A stretch of 64,000 nucleotides of DNA from Staphylococcus sp. IVB6181 (GCF_025561445.1 NZ_CP095096.1:2025822-2089821); one strand, 5' to 3'. Positions 17,730 through 28,381 are shown, counted from the stretch's first letter. Made by a program: numbers and translations. Notes: generated by a model not told the origin, from the letters alone.

Positions 17730-18734
17730 ATGAATAAGTCACTATCCCAAAGAGATTATTATTTCGATAATGCCCGTGCATTTCTAATTTATTTAGTTGT
17801 ATTCGGACATCTCTTAAATCCTTATGTAGAAGATCATAAATATATGGGATCGCTTTACTTGCTGATATATAGTTTCCACATGCCGTCATTCCTGTTTATC
17901 AGCGGCTACTTTGCAAAAAATATCGGGAAACCTGATCATTTAGAGAAAGTTGCTAAAAAACTCTTAATTCCATATTTTGTGTTCTTTACATTCTTTTCGA
18001 TTTATTATTACTTAACAGGCAAAAGCAGCAACTTGAAATTGGATCCGTTTGATCCGGTCTTTGCGCTTTGGTTCTTACTGACACTCTTTATGTTCCATGT
18101 CATCTTAGTCATCGTGAAGAACTTTAAGCCCTATTTCGTATTGCTCATCGCAATACTCGTCTCTTTATTAGCCGGCTTTTCATCTGATATCGGTGAATAC
18201 ATGAGTTATTCAAGAACCATTGTCTTCTTCCCTATTTTCTATATAGGCTATTTGATGAATCGACATCAATCTATGTTGCTGCGCAATAAAAAATGGGTAC
18301 CTATTTCCATCCTGATATTGGTCGCATTTTATGTTGTGTATACGATTCATCCGATTAACTCAGATTGGCTGCTCGGCAGTTCGCCTTATAGTTCATTAGA
18401 TGGTCCGGATGTATACAGTCCGCTTAAACGTTTGATGCTCTATGCGGTCATTTGTTTAACAATGTTTTCATTTTTAAACTTGATGCCGTCTAAGAAGCGT
18501 TTCTTTACGTATATCGGGCAACGTACGATGTATGTCTATTTACTGCATGGCTTAGCTATCGGCATCATCAGAGGTTATAAATTATATCCATTCCAAGATC
18601 CGATTACGATTTGGACATATATTTATCTGATTCTGTTATCCGGCCTGATTGTCTATCTGCTGTCTACTAACTTTGTCGCGAAATGGACGAATCCGGCAAT
18701 CAATTTAGAACGGCCATCCAAATTCAAATTTTAA
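17730..18734 (+). CDS. Membrane acyltransferase, family 3
   Basis: A 334-residue polytopic protein with about ten membrane helices. The N-terminal motif YYFDNARAFLIYLVVFGHLL includes the conserved histidine H27 of the acyltransferase-3 family (O-acetylation of sugars, polysaccharides or lipids). No extracellular SGNH domain is present. The acceptor cannot be named; a wall or surface polymer is the usual target for this family. RBS AAAAGGAG is strong. It is divergent from the MarR regulator and followed by its own terminator, so it is probably a single-gene regulated unit. Confidence 0.8.
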   Translation: MNKSLSQRDYYFDNARAFLIYLVVFGHLLNPYVEDHKYMGSLYLLIYSFHMPSFLFISGYFAKNIGKPDHLEKVAKKLLIPYFVFFTFFSIYYYLTGKSSNLKLDPFDPVFALWFLLTLFMFHVILVIVKNFKPYFVLLIAILVSLLAGFSSDIGEYMSYSRTIVFFPIFYIGYLMNRHQSMLLRNKKWVPISILILVAFYVVYTIHPINSDWLLGSSPYSSLDGPDVYSPLKRLMLYAVICLTMFSFLNLMPSKKRFFTYIGQRTMYVYLLHGLAIGIIRGYKLYPFQDPITIWTYIYLILLSGLIVYLLSTNFVAKWTNPAINLERPSKFKF

Positions 18735-18736
18735 CT

Positions 18737-18766
18737 GTGAGACAATTTGTTTGTCTCACTTTTTTA
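18737..18766 (+). terminator. Terminator of the acyltransferase gene
   Basis: GTGAGACAA (18737-18745) pairs with TTGTCTCAC (18751-18759), followed by seven T. Confidence 0.9.
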
Positions 18767-18880
18767 GTGTTTAATGTCTTAAAATTAATTATATTCAGAC
18801 TTATAGGCGCTTTTTGGTGTTACAATATGATAAGATAGCATTTATTACATATTGAAGTAATCAATTGAGGTGTTAACAGA

Positions 18881-20044
18881 GTGAAATTATCTTTAAATAC
18901 AAATTCAAAATTTTTGCGTGCCCCGAGCATCAGACAATTCTCCAGCAGAATTAAAAATATACCGGATTGTATCAATTTAACTATCGGCCAACCGGATTTT
19001 CCGATGCCTGAGGTTGTAAAAGACGCTTATATCAAAGCAATTGATAAGGATCAAACCAGCTATTCTCACAATAAAGGATTGATGGAAACAAGAACTGCTA
19101 TTCGCGGCTACTTTAACCAACGTTACAATGTCGACTATACTGAAGAAGAAATTGTAGTCACAAACGGTGCCAGCGAAGCTATCGATACTGCTTTACGCAG
19201 TATTTTAGAACCTGGAGATGAAATTATTATTCCTGGTCCTATTTATGCCGGTTATATTCCGTTAATTGAAACATTAGGCGGACAACCTGTGTACATCGAT
19301 ACGACAACAACAGACTTTAAAATCACGCCAGAAGCAATCAGAGCGCACGTGACGCCTAAAACAAAAGCGATATTGCTTAACTATCCGACAAACCCTACAG
19401 GTGTTATCTTAAGCCGTCAAGAAGCCGCAAACATAGCAGACGAGTTAAAGCAGCATGCTATTTTCATCTTAAGTGATGAAATTTATGCGGAAAATACATT
19501 CAAAGGCCAACATACTTCGTTAGCGGAGTTCCCAGAAATTCGCGATCAATTATTATTAATCAGCGGCCTAAGCAAATCGCATTCTGCGACAGGCATCCGT
19601 ATAGGCTTCTTACTCGGCCCTGAGTACTTAATAGAGAAACTGACATTCATGCATGCCTATAATACGATTTGTGCCAATGTACCCGCTCAAATTGCGTGTA
19701 TCGCCGCATTAACCGATGGTATAGATGCGCCTAAGGCGATGAATAAAGCGTATAAAGAACGCTTGGCGTATTTAAAACAACGTTTATTAGATATGGGCTT
19801 TGAGATTGATGCTGAACCTGAAGGTGCTTTCTACATCTTCCCTAGCCTTGCGCCATTTAATATCGAAGATGATTTCAATTTTTGTGTGGACGCATTAGAA
19901 AAAGGACATATCGCTATGGTACCGGGCTCTTCATTCACAGATGCCGGTAAAGGACATGTCCGTATTTCGTACGCTTACGATTTAGATACCATCAAAGAAG
20001 GTATGAATCGATTAGAAAATTATTTAAATGAGTATGTAAAATAA
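18881..20044 (+). CDS. Class I/II pyridoxal-phosphate aminotransferase (PatA-like)
   Basis: A 387-residue fold-type I aminotransferase. The PLP-binding lysine is K232 in SGLSKSHSATGIRIG; NYPTNPTG (167-174) is the conserved cofactor/substrate loop, and SDEIYAEN carries the aspartate that pairs with the pyridine nitrogen. It resembles PatA-type enzymes (aromatic amino acids or N-acetyl-diaminopimelate). Substrate is open. Start is GTG, 8 nt after GAGGTG. It stands alone between terminators. Confidence 0.85.
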   Translation: MKLSLNTNSKFLRAPSIRQFSSRIKNIPDCINLTIGQPDFPMPEVVKDAYIKAIDKDQTSYSHNKGLMETRTAIRGYFNQRYNVDYTEEEIVVTNGASEAIDTALRSILEPGDEIIIPGPIYAGYIPLIETLGGQPVYIDTTTTDFKITPEAIRAHVTPKTKAILLNYPTNPTGVILSRQEAANIADELKQHAIFILSDEIYAENTFKGQHTSLAEFPEIRDQLLLISGLSKSHSATGIRIGFLLGPEYLIEKLTFMHAYNTICANVPAQIACIAALTDGIDAPKAMNKAYKERLAYLKQRLLDMGFEIDAEPEGAFYIFPSLAPFNIEDDFNFCVDALEKGHIAMVPGSSFTDAGKGHVRISYAYDLDTIKEGMNRLENYLNEYVK

Positions 20045-20051
20045 AGCTTTT

Positions 20052-20100
20052 AAAAAGTGAGATAGTGCTATTTGAATAGTGCTACCTCACTTTTATTTTT
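20052..20100 (+). terminator. Terminator of the aminotransferase gene
   Basis: AAAAGTGAG-TAG pairs with CTA-CTCACTTTT with one mismatch (20053-20094), followed by a T-rich run; the A-rich flank would also let it act leftward. Confidence 0.75.
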
Positions 20101-20192
20101 TCGTAATAAATCTCTTAATACTATCCCTAATAAATATTTTCGCTGTCATGGCAATGTACATTCCCTCTTCTTTCAATACATTCAGAATGATA

Positions 20193-20642
20193 TCAGTCGT
20201 CTTTAGTTGATTCTAAGTTTCTGTCTGCAAATGTGCGCATCATGTTGTAGTATTCTAGTTTTTCATCGCTGTCTAGATTAAGCTGATCGATGACGTGTGT
20301 TGAAATGTTCTTGAACTTTGATTTTAACGCTTTCCCCTCTTGCGTTAAATGCAACACGACCTTGCGTTCATCTTCAGGCAATCTTTTTCTTCTGACTAAA
20401 TCTTTCTTTTCTAAACGCTTAACGATGGGACTAATCGTTCCAGAATCTAAATACAACTTATCACAAAGTGTTTTCACATATATTTCTTCTTCATCTTCAA
20501 TATAAGATAAGACAATATAATTAGGAAAACTGATGTTGTATTGCTTCAGATACTTATTGAAGCGATTAATCACTTCTTTGGTCGTGATATAAAAAAGAAA
20601 GCATAAATCATGATCTAAATCTTTTTTTGTACTTTTCGCCAT
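20193..20642 (-). CDS. SarZ/MgrA-like MarR-family regulator
   Basis: A 149-residue winged-helix regulator. The N-terminus LCFLFYITTKEVI holds C14, which aligns with the single redox-sensing cysteine of SarZ (C13) and MgrA (C12); the DNA-binding part is LYLDSGTISPIVKRLEKKDLVRRKR with the wing DERKVVLHL. These proteins control virulence, autolysis and oxidative-stress genes through cysteine oxidation. It is more like SarZ than MgrA in the first helix but is not identical, so I give no symbol. A strong promoter precedes it, with a palindrome over the -10 that suggests autoregulation. Confidence 0.83.
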   Translation of the reverse strand: MAKSTKKDLDHDLCFLFYITTKEVINRFNKYLKQYNISFPNYIVLSYIEDEEEIYVKTLCDKLYLDSGTISPIVKRLEKKDLVRRKRLPEDERKVVLHLTQEGKALKSKFKNISTHVIDQLNLDSDEKLEYYNMMRTFADRNLESTKDD

Positions 20643-20659
20643 AATTTTTTCACCTCTAC

Positions 20660-20693
20660 GTTAAAATATATTCAATTTAACAATGATTGTCAA
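20660..20693 (-). promoter_or_regulatory. Promoter with overlapping palindrome for the SarZ-like gene
   Basis: On the minus strand: TTGACA (20688-20693), 17-bp spacer, TATATT (20665-20670), a near-consensus sigma-A promoter. The inverted repeat GTTAAA-N10-TTTAAC (20660-20681) covers the -10 box, which is where a self-repressing MarR-type dimer would bind. The rest of the 306-bp gap up to 20948 holds only the menB terminator. Confidence 0.7.
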
Positions 20694-20875
20694 CGGAATA
20701 GTTTTATTTAATAAGTAATTTCAGACTTACTTTTTATAAATTGTTTAATCCACACGACAAGTTAAATTAAGAATTTTGATTATGTTTTTAAAGTATTATC
20801 CTGTTATTAATTTCACAAAGATACATTAGAGGCGCTTCATTATTTCTCTTATAATCTATGGCAATTTTTATACAG

Positions 20876-20919
20876 AAAAACCCTGTTTAAAGAACAACGT
20901 TTGTCCTTTAAACAGGGTT
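20876..20919 (-). terminator. Terminator of the menFDHB operon
   Basis: A 14-bp perfect stem (AACCCTGTTTAAAG at 20879-20892 with 20906-20919), followed on the minus strand by a T-run. Confidence 0.92.
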
Positions 20920-20948
20920 GATTATTTGATTGATATACCCCTAGGATA

Positions 20949-21767
20949 TTAAGGGAATTTAGGGAATTGATCGAAGTCTGGTTTACGTTTTTCTTTAAAC
21001 GCGTCACGGCCTTCTTTCGCTTCATCAGTTGTGTAGTAAAGCAATGTAGCGTCTCCTGCCATTTGCTGCAAGCCGGCAAGACCGTCTGTGTCTGCGTTCA
21101 TTGCTGCTTTTAAGAAACGTAAAGCTGTTGGAGAATGCTGCATCATTTCTTTACACCATTGTACTGTTTCATCTTCAACTTGGTCTAATGGTACAACTGT
21201 GTTTGCCATACCCATTTCTAATGCTTGCTGTGCATCGTATTGACGGCATAAGTACCAGATTTCACGTGCTTTTTTATGTCCGACAATTCTAGCTAAATAG
21301 CCTGAACCATAACCTGCATCGAATGAACCTACTTTAGGTCCAGTTTGACCGAAGATTGCGTTGTCTGCTGCGATTGTCAAGTCGCATACGACTTGAAGTA
21401 CGTTACCGCCGCCGATTGCATAACCGCGTACCATCGCAATAACAGGTTTAGGAATCACACGGATTAAGCGTTGTAAATCAAGTACGTTCAAACGAGGAAT
21501 TTGGTCATCTCCGACATAGCCGCCGTGGCCGCGTACTTTTTGGTCGCCGCCTGAACAGAATGCTTTGTCGCCTTCGCCTGTTAAAATGATAGTTGAAATA
21601 CGTTGATCGTCACGTGCACGTGAAAAAGCGTCAATCATTTCTTGTACAGTCTTAGGTGTAAACGCATTGCGTACTTCCGGACGATTAATCGTCACTTTCG
21701 CTATACCTTCAAAAAATTCATATTTAATCTCATCATATTCTTTAAGTGTTTCCCACTGTCTAGCCAT
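20949..21767 (-). CDS. menB: 1,4-dihydroxy-2-naphthoyl-CoA synthase
   Basis: Closes the naphthoquinone ring in menaquinone synthesis (o-succinylbenzoyl-CoA to DHNA-CoA). At 272 aa it has the crotonase fold: the oxyanion-hole segments FCSGGDQK (71-76) and YAIGGGN (116-122), the [11 protein letters not shown] segment of bicarbonate-dependent MenB, and the catalytic D150. It is the last gene of the minus-strand set menF-menD-menH-menB; its start lies 8 bp inside the end of menH. A strong terminator follows. Confidence 0.96.
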   Translation of the reverse strand: MARQWETLKEYDEIKYEFFEGIAKVTINRPEVRNAFTPKTVQEMIDAFSRARDDQRISTIILTGEGDKAFCSGGDQKVRGHGGYVGDDQIPRLNVLDLQRLIRVIPKPVIAMVRGYAIGGGNVLQVVCDLTIAADNAIFGQTGPKVGSFDAGYGSGYLARIVGHKKAREIWYLCRQYDAQQALEMGMANTVVPLDQVEDETVQWCKEMMQHSPTALRFLKAAMNADTDGLAGLQQMAGDATLLYYTTDEAKEGRDAFKEKRKPDFDQFPKFP

Positions 21768-22569
21768 TTTGCTCCTCCTTATTTAAAAAACCTAATACTA
21801 TTATATCAAATTGCTGCGCGTCTTCCACGTGAACCGTATGGCCCGCTTCTTCCACCACATGCAACTCGCTTCCTTCAATCGCTGCTTCCATCTTATGTGC
21901 AATCTCTACGAATTTCTCATCGCGTTCACCGACAATGAAACAAACAGGCAGCGTAAGATTAGAAAGTTCGGGCCATAAATTCGGCATCTGCCCCGTACCA
22001 TAATCACGCAAAGCTTTCGCTAAGCCTTTCGGGTCTTGCGCTAAACGCATCTCGCGATGACGCTTACGTTCTTCTTTTGTCATCTTGTCTGCTTGCGACG
22101 CAAACAACGGAAGTTTCTCCCAGTCATTGACGAATACTTCAAGTCCTGCAATTTCCAGCACTTTGGCACGTGCCTCGTCCACTTGTTTGCGAGATGCTCT
22201 GTCTTCTTCATCCGCAATTCCCGGTGACGTACTTTCCAGTATCAAACCTTCAAGCGTTTGATGTCCGTGCAATGCATAATACAAAGCAGCACGTCCGCCC
22301 ATGGAATAACCATGCAGATAAATTTGATACTCATCAAATTGTGCCAGCACTTCATCCAGCGCATCACGTATAAAGTCAAAATTCCATATCTGAGCTGCAT
22401 CGCTTTGGTCTTGGCCATGTCCCGGCAGTTCAATCGTTAAGACCGATACTTTATCAGTTAATGCTTCGATGTGCGGGTCAAACGTTGAAGCATCGCTGAT
22501 AAATCCATGAAGCATCACTAATAAACGCTGGGACGTTGTTTTACTTTCATAAAAGTTATAATTCAACAT
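21760..22569 (-). CDS. menH: SHCHC synthase, alpha/beta hydrolase
   Basis: Removes pyruvate from SEPHCHC to give SHCHC in menaquinone synthesis. It is an alpha/beta hydrolase of about 269 residues with nucleophile S89 in HGYSMGG, D217 in GERDEKF and H244 in EAGHTVH. The ORF is open from a GTG at 22581, but I prefer the ATG at 22569 (MLNYNFYES); both overlap the end of menD, so translation is probably coupled. No strong RBS is seen, which fits coupling. Confidence 0.9.
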   Translation of the reverse strand: MLNYNFYESKTTSQRLLVMLHGFISDASTFDPHIEALTDKVSVLTIELPGHGQDQSDAAQIWNFDFIRDALDEVLAQFDEYQIYLHGYSMGGRAALYYALHGHQTLEGLILESTSPGIADEEDRASRKQVDEARAKVLEIAGLEVFVNDWEKLPLFASQADKMTKEERKRHREMRLAQDPKGLAKALRDYGTGQMPNLWPELSNLTLPVCFIVGERDEKFVEIAHKMEAAIEGSELHVVEEAGHTVHVEDAQQFDIIVLGFLNKEEQNG

Positions 22570-24232
22570 TCGCAATATCACTCAATTTCTGATATAAGAT
22601 TTGGTGCTGTTTACGATTATCTTCGCGATCTGTACGGATTTCATAAACATATGATTCTAATTGCGATAAAGTCGTATATTTAAAGTCTTCCACTGTATCC
22701 AGCAATTCATAACCGAAATCATACAACATCGCTGCGTGTTTAAATTCTAAATGCGTCGGTGTTCCGAATAAGCGTTCAAAATACTTTGCGGCTGATTGTT
22801 TTTGCGGCAAGTAAGAGAAGATGCCGCCGCCGTCATTATTCAAAAGTACAATATTGATATGAATATCATTGAGCTTTGCCATCAATAGTCCGTTCATATC
22901 ATGATAGAATGCTAAATCTCCGATTAATAATGTGACTTTTTTATGCACGGCCATACCGATAGCAGTAGAGACCACACCATCAATTCCATTCGCACCGCGA
23001 TTGGCATAAATTTCAGCTTGGCAATCGACAAACAGATTATCTACATCTCTGATCGGCATAGAGTTGCTGACAAACAAAGTATCCTCTTTTGTCATCTTAT
23101 CTAATAAAATACCGACATTCGCTGCTTCATCTGTCGCATGGTCAATATAACTTTTCACCTCTGCAATAGCTTGGCTGTTCATATTCTGCCAGTGTGTCAT
23201 CCATTGTTTGCGGTAAGCAGTCGGTACATCTCCAAGTGTTCTGAAGAAATCATTCGGTGTCATTTCAAAGGTAATATCTGCCGGTGTCGGAAAGGCATCA
23301 GGCTGTGCACTGTTTTGTACAGCAATTTGATAAGCATCCGTTGCTTTAAGCCATTGATTCAGCTTTTTAGAAAGTACCGGCTTACCGACACGAATCACAA
23401 AATCAACTTCTTTAGGATCGAGACCTGCTCTGAATAATAAATCATAAGTTGAAATAATATTCGGATGGCCGGATTGGCGCAAGCCGCTTAACGGACCTGC
23501 AAGTATAGGTAAATCATGTACAGTCGCGAACGGTAAGAGTTCTCTGACATCTTGATGCTGCATATCTCCTACTACTACAAGGCCGCGTTTTTTCTTCAAT
23601 AACGGCTTGATTGATTCAATTGTTGTCGTCTTTTGATATCTCGGAATGACTTTTTCATCCATGGTCAGCCATTCTGTCATTTCAAAATCAGGTGTCAACG
23701 GTTCTCTGAAAGGCAGATTGAAATGTACAGGGCCGCGTTTAGGTCCTGCAAAATATTGACTGGCAATCTGCATTTGATAGTCGATAACATCTAATGCACC
23801 ATCTGAATCATCAGCCAGCGGCATATCAAATTGATGTCTGACATAGTTTTGGAACATATTTACTTGATTCAGTGTCTGCGGTGCACCGATACCGCGCAAT
23901 TCATGCGGTCTATCGCTTGTGAACACCACTAAAGGCAAGTTGCTGATGTCGCTTTCTGCTACTGCTGAAGTATAATTAGTTGCTGCAGTACCAGAAGTAC
24001 ATAATATCCCGACAGGACGATTGCTGCCTTTAATCAAACCCAGCGCAAAGAAGGATGCGCTGCGTTCATCTGGATGAATCCATGTCTTGATACCCGGATG
24101 TGCTTCAAAAGCTAATGCTAAAGGTGTTGAACGTGACCCTGGGCTGATTACAACTTCCCTGATGCCGTATGCATAGACTTCTGAGGCAAGTGTAAAGACT
24201 TGTTTGGTTAATTTAGTTTGATGATTATCCAT
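22556..24232 (-). CDS. menD: SEPHCHC synthase, thiamine-diphosphate enzyme
   Basis: Joins isochorismate and 2-oxoglutarate in the menaquinone pathway. At 558 aa it has the N-terminal ThDP PYR domain ([17 protein letters not shown]), the central domain, and the C-terminal ThDP/Mg-binding segment [12 protein letters not shown] followed by [13 protein letters not shown]. Its start overlaps the end of menF by 8 nt. Order and overlap with menF and menH are as in other staphylococci. Confidence 0.96.
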   Translation of the reverse strand: MDNHQTKLTKQVFTLASEVYAYGIREVVISPGSRSTPLALAFEAHPGIKTWIHPDERSASFFALGLIKGSNRPVGILCTSGTAATNYTSAVAESDISNLPLVVFTSDRPHELRGIGAPQTLNQVNMFQNYVRHQFDMPLADDSDGALDVIDYQMQIASQYFAGPKRGPVHFNLPFREPLTPDFEMTEWLTMDEKVIPRYQKTTTIESIKPLLKKKRGLVVVGDMQHQDVRELLPFATVHDLPILAGPLSGLRQSGHPNIISTYDLLFRAGLDPKEVDFVIRVGKPVLSKKLNQWLKATDAYQIAVQNSAQPDAFPTPADITFEMTPNDFFRTLGDVPTAYRKQWMTHWQNMNSQAIAEVKSYIDHATDEAANVGILLDKMTKEDTLFVSNSMPIRDVDNLFVDCQAEIYANRGANGIDGVVSTAIGMAVHKKVTLLIGDLAFYHDMNGLLMAKLNDIHINIVLLNNDGGGIFSYLPQKQSAAKYFERLFGTPTHLEFKHAAMLYDFGYELLDTVEDFKYTTLSQLESYVYEIRTDREDNRKQHQILYQKLSDIANVEL

Positions 24233-25577
24233 GATTTTCGACTCCTAAAGCATTCATCATCGGAGTGAATTTAAGTGTCGTTTCATCTAATTCACTCTGC
24301 GGATCTGATTGCTTAATAATCCCGCAACCTGCATATAAAGTTGCTTGGTCTTGCTTAATCAGCATTGAACGGATTGCGACGATAAATTCGCAATTATCTT
24401 CCATATCAATATACCCTACTGGTGCACCATACAGACCTCTTGTTCCGAATTCTTTTTGTTCGATAAAGTCCATTGCTTTATCTTTAGGATAGCCGCCTAA
24501 AGCAGGTGTCGGATGCAAACGGTCCAGCAATCCGATATAAGTCTTGTCTTCAAGGTCGGCTGAAATCTCAGTATATAGATGGTAGAGATGGTCATTTTTT
24601 AAGATTTTCGGATGTGTATTATAATCTACTTTATTCACATAAGGTGCGATGTCGTCTAAGATACTTTGCACTACAAAATGATGCTCTTGTAAATTTTTGC
24701 TGTCTTGCAAGAACGCATCAACATGTTTTTTATCTTGTGCTTCATCAGATGTACGGCGGATGGTACCAGCTACTGCTTTTGTTGACAGTACTTGGTTTTC
24801 AACTTCCATCAGCTGTTCAGGTGTTTGAGAGAAGAACACTGACCCTTCTGATTGCATGACGAAAATATAGCTGTTGGATTCGTTCTTCATCGCATTTTCT
24901 AAAATATAGGCAATATCGATTTTCTTATCAAAACGAATCAAGCGTCTGCGTGCTAATACAATCTTTTCTTCGTCATTCATAGAATCAATCGCTTCTTGTA
25001 CCAACTCAAGCCACTCTTCTTTATAAATATCTTCGCTGCGTGAAATATTGCCGTTTGGTTGAGTCGGTTGTACTTTAGTATGTGCAACTTTGTCGACAAT
25101 GTCATGCAGCACTTCAATATCGAATTCTTCTCTTAATACGGTATACGTAATATAAGTGGCTGATTCATTCAATGTAATCAGTATTTTCGGCAGCACAAAA
25201 TGATTTAACCCGAATTGCCGCCATTCATCATCTGATTTGTGACTGGAGAATTGGAAGCCTCCGCATACTTTCAAGTGATGGTTTTCTGAATCTGGATGGA
25301 TGAGTGCAATATCATTTTTATAGTTTTCCCATTCACGGAAAATGGTTTGTTTATTTTCATAATCATTTTTCAGTTTTAAAAGTGCGTCGAACCCGAAAAA
25401 GGCTGTTTCGCCAGAGTTTTCTCTGAAATAGAAGCGGTCATCGGCCTTATCTTCTGTTATTTGAAACAGCATAATCGGATTGGTCGGTTGGTCAATTTTG
25501 ACCTCCACTGAAACCCATTTATTTTGGCTTTCATATATTGCGTCGAGAATTTGATCATCCTTGACACTTACAGTCAT
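24225..25577 (-). CDS. menF: Isochorismate synthase
   Basis: Converts chorismate to isochorismate, the committed step to menaquinone. At 450 aa it belongs to the chorismate-binding family, with the active-site segments [19 protein letters not shown], and YGAPVGYID with EFIVAIRSM near the C-terminus. First gene of the minus-strand men operon, divergent from menA across 241 bp. Isochorismate could also feed a siderophore, but the neighbours place it in menaquinone synthesis. Confidence 0.94.
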   Translation of the reverse strand: MTVSVKDDQILDAIYESQNKWVSVEVKIDQPTNPIMLFQITEDKADDRFYFRENSGETAFFGFDALLKLKNDYENKQTIFREWENYKNDIALIHPDSENHHLKVCGGFQFSSHKSDDEWRQFGLNHFVLPKILITLNESATYITYTVLREEFDIEVLHDIVDKVAHTKVQPTQPNGNISRSEDIYKEEWLELVQEAIDSMNDEEKIVLARRRLIRFDKKIDIAYILENAMKNESNSYIFVMQSEGSVFFSQTPEQLMEVENQVLSTKAVAGTIRRTSDEAQDKKHVDAFLQDSKNLQEHHFVVQSILDDIAPYVNKVDYNTHPKILKNDHLYHLYTEISADLEDKTYIGLLDRLHPTPALGGYPKDKAMDFIEQKEFGTRGLYGAPVGYIDMEDNCEFIVAIRSMLIKQDQATLYAGCGIIKQSDPQSELDETTLKFTPMMNALGVENHG

Positions 25578-25818
25578 CTATCTCACTTCTTTCATCATTC
25601 TACTTATCCACATTATCTCATTGTATCATTTTTTAACTTCAACTGTACTTTGATTTGCACATTTAATAATTATTATTTCTACAAAATTTGACCTTTCTCT
25701 TTTCATTGCTTAAAATAAATTTATTAATCAGAATGCAGATAATTTAATATAGAATCTTTGTGTCTTTAAAATCCGCAGTCTGAAATTTGATATTTATTCA
25801 GTTTAAGAAGGAGAAACA

Positions 25819-26757
25819 ATGTCAAAACAATATCAGGAATATTCTACTGTCCGAAAGTATTGGCTTCTGATGCGTCCGCATACTCTAACAGCCGCTGTAG
25901 TTCCTGTACTCGTAGGAACTGCAACTGCGAAATTATTTTTATTAGGTAGTGAAGACCATCTTAAATTAAGTTTATTCATCGCAATGCTGCTGGCATGTTT
26001 ATTAATCCAAGCAGCCACAAATATGTTCAATGAATACTACGATTATAAAAAGGGATTAGACGACCATACCTCTGTCGGTATCGGCGGTGCGATTGTACGC
26101 AATGGTATGAGCCCTAAACTCGTCATGAACCTTGCGATTGCCTTTTACATCATCGCAGCAATCATCGGCTTGTTTATCGCCTCTCAATCTTCTTATTGGT
26201 TAATCCCAATCGGAATCTTGTGTATGGCTGTCGGCTATTTATATACTGGCGGACCTTTCCCGATTTCATGGACACCGTTCGGCGAATTATTCTCAGGTGT
26301 GTTCATGGGTCTGTTTATTATCTTGATCGCATTCTTTATTCAAACAGATAATTTACAAGGTTATGCAGTTTGGATCAGTGTTCCGATTATCATTACAATC
26401 GGATTAATCAATATGGCTAACAATATTAGAGACCGTGTTAAAGATAAAGCCAGCGGCCGTAAAACGCTGCCGATTTTACTTGGCAAGTCTAACGCTATCC
26501 GCTTCATGGCACTCATGTATATCGTTGCTTATGTTTGGGTCATCTACACAGTATTCTTTGTCCCAGGCGGTTCAATCTTTTACTTATTAGTACTGTTGTC
26601 ATTCCCATTCCCAGTTAAAGCAATCCGTCGTTTCAAACGTAACGACACACCTGCTGAAATGATGCCGGCAATGGTCGCAACAGGCAAAACAAATACAGTC
26701 TTCGGACTTTTATATGCACTCGGTATTTATATCAGCGCACTGTTAGGCGGTATTTAA
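25819..26757 (+). CDS. menA: 1,4-dihydroxy-2-naphthoate polyprenyltransferase
   Basis: UbiA-family membrane enzyme that attaches the polyprenyl tail to DHNA. At 312 aa with about eight or nine helices, it has the two Asp-rich motifs: NMFNEYYDYKKGLD and NNIRDRVKDKASGRKTL. The RBS (AAGGAG) is clear. It is divergent from the menFDHB operon. Its terminator is intact as a stem, but an ISL3 element has landed in the U-tract. Confidence 0.95.
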   Translation: MSKQYQEYSTVRKYWLLMRPHTLTAAVVPVLVGTATAKLFLLGSEDHLKLSLFIAMLLACLLIQAATNMFNEYYDYKKGLDDHTSVGIGGAIVRNGMSPKLVMNLAIAFYIIAAIIGLFIASQSSYWLIPIGILCMAVGYLYTGGPFPISWTPFGELFSGVFMGLFIILIAFFIQTDNLQGYAVWISVPIIITIGLINMANNIRDRVKDKASGRKTLPILLGKSNAIRFMALMYIVAYVWVIYTVFFVPGGSIFYLLVLLSFPFPVKAIRRFKRNDTPAEMMPAMVATGKTNTVFGLLYALGIYISALLGGI

Positions 26758-26770
26758 TCGCTGACTTTTC

Positions 26771-26800
26771 GGAATGGAACATCGTGTTCCATTCCTTTTT
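26771..26800 (+). terminator. Terminator of menA, U-tract used as IS target
   Basis: GGAATGGAACA (26771-26781) pairs with TGTTCCATTCC (26785-26795), a perfect 11-bp stem with a 3-nt loop and five T. The last eight bases (26793-26800, TCCTTTTT) are the target duplicated by the IS that begins at 26801. Before the insertion the hairpin would have lain right after the stop codon of the leftward GNAT gene too. Confidence 0.92.
26793..26800. repeat. Target duplication TCCTTTTT, left side of IS copy 1
   Basis: Matches 28382-28389 exactly. Confidence 0.93.
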
Positions 26801-28381
26801 GGCTCTATAATAAATTCGGTTGATGAGATAACCTAGCGGTTATTTCTCAATCGAATTTTTTGCATAAAAAGGGCGCAACCCCCTAATATTTAAGTTACCA
26901 ACACAAATAAAGAGAGGAATTGCGCTTATGACACATTGTATAGCAAAAATACTTGATTATAAAGGGAAAAATATTACTTTTTCTGATGATGTTCAGGAAG
27001 TTTACTTTAACTTGGTAAGAACTTTACTATTTAAAGGCACTTTGACATACACACCAGATTGTTGTGAAAACTGCGGAGCAGTAAATGAAAACCATAGAAT
27101 AGTAAAGAATGGTAAAAGAAAAACGATGATAAAGCTTATGAAGATTCAAGGTAGTCCCAGTTATTTAGAGCTCAAAAAACAAAGGTTCTTTTGTCGTTCA
27201 TGCCATTCATCATTTGTAGCAAAGACGAATTTTGTGAAAAAACATCATAATTTCTGTAATAAATTAGCGCTGCATATTCTGTATCAAAGCCATGAGAATA
27301 GGTCTTGCAAAGGCATTGCTTACGATAACGATGTTAGTTCTGCTTCTGTAATACGTTATATTAATAAAACTGCAAATAGTGTTAAGTTAGGTCCATTTAA
27401 TGAACTGCCCAAACATATCATGGTGGATGAATTCAAAAGTGTTAAAAATGTAGTAGGTAAAATGAGTTTTATATTTTGTGATGGTGATACGCATCAAATC
27501 GTAGATATTTTACCTGATCGTAGAAAGCGTGCATTATTTGCTTATTTTATCCGGTTTGATAGAGAAGTAAGAAAAAGAGTTGAAACAGTTACAACCGATA
27601 TGTACAGCCCATATATTTCTTTATTTAAGCAGTTATTTCCAAATGCGAAAATCATTTTAGATCGATTTCACCTTGTTCAAGCATTAAATAGAGAACTCAA
27701 TAGAGTTCGTATCAGGATAATGAATGAAAAAAGACATAAGGATGGCAAATACTATAGAAAACTTAAACATTATTGGAAGCTTATTCTTAAACCTTCCGAA
27801 TCCTTGAATAGTACGCTTTATAAAGATAACAAGCTTTTCCCTGGATTAGAATCAGAAAAATCAATGATAAATTTTATTTTGGGTGAAAGCCCAGAGTTAA
27901 AGGATGTCTATGACAAAGTAAATGCGCTTCGTACATCAATAAAGACCAATGAAAATCATAAATTAACTCATCAAATTCTTAAATACCTTAAGGATAGAAA
28001 TACTGATGGCGGACTTAAAAGAGTACTTAAAAGCTTTAGAAATTTTTTACCAGAAATTATGAATGCATTAAATCATCCTGGTCGCTCAAACGGCCCTATA
28101 GAAGCTATAAATAACAACATTAAAGTACTAAAAAGAATCGCTTATGGATACAGAAATTTCTATAACTTCAGAAATAGAATTCTAATCAAATTCAAGCTAT
28201 TAGCTAAGAAAAAACATCGCTTCCATACCCCATTGCCTAAAGCAGCTTAAAATAAAAAATGCTCAGTTAGTAATACTAAATTCCATAGGAATTAAAGCAA
28301 TACTAGCTGAGCGACATAGTTTATGGTAACTATAATATTTGATTTCAAATTTTATGCATCAACCGAATTTGACATAGAGCC
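26801..28381 (+). mobile_element. ISL3-family insertion sequence, copy 1
   Basis: 1581 bp. The ends are imperfect 25-bp inverted repeats (26801-26825 and 28357-28381; GGCTCTAT, four variable bases, then AATTCGGTTGATG; 21 of 25 match). It is flanked by a perfect 8-bp duplication TCCTTTTT (26793-26800 and 28382-28389), the size typical of ISL3. One transposase gene fills most of it. Subterminal stem-loops lie at both ends (GAGATAACC/GGTTATTTC near 26825-26853; GCTCAGTTAGTA/TACTAGCTGAGC at 28261-28312). As far as I can compare, it is identical to the second copy at 33122. Confidence 0.97.
26928..28250 (+). CDS. ISL3-family transposase, copy 1
   Basis: A 440-residue transposase with an N-terminal zinc finger (C46-x2-C49 and C89-x2-C92), a helix-turn-helix region (SCKGIAYDNDVSSASVIRYI, about 126-145), and an ISL3-type catalytic core. 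Likely catalytic acids are D167 in MVDEF, D224 in TTDMY and E392 in GPIEAINN. No stop or frameshift is present, so it should be active. RBS GAGAGGAA. The predicted protein is identical to that of copy 2. Confidence 0.95.
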   Translation: MTHCIAKILDYKGKNITFSDDVQEVYFNLVRTLLFKGTLTYTPDCCENCGAVNENHRIVKNGKRKTMIKLMKIQGSPSYLELKKQRFFCRSCHSSFVAKTNFVKKHHNFCNKLALHILYQSHENRSCKGIAYDNDVSSASVIRYINKTANSVKLGPFNELPKHIMVDEFKSVKNVVGKMSFIFCDGDTHQIVDILPDRRKRALFAYFIRFDREVRKRVETVTTDMYSPYISLFKQLFPNAKIILDRFHLVQALNRELNRVRIRIMNEKRHKDGKYYRKLKHYWKLILKPSESLNSTLYKDNKLFPGLESEKSMINFILGESPELKDVYDKVNALRTSIKTNENHKLTHQILKYLKDRNTDGGLKRVLKSFRNFLPEIMNALNHPGRSNGPIEAINNNIKVLKRIAYGYRNFYNFRNRILIKFKLLAKKKHRFHTPLPKAA

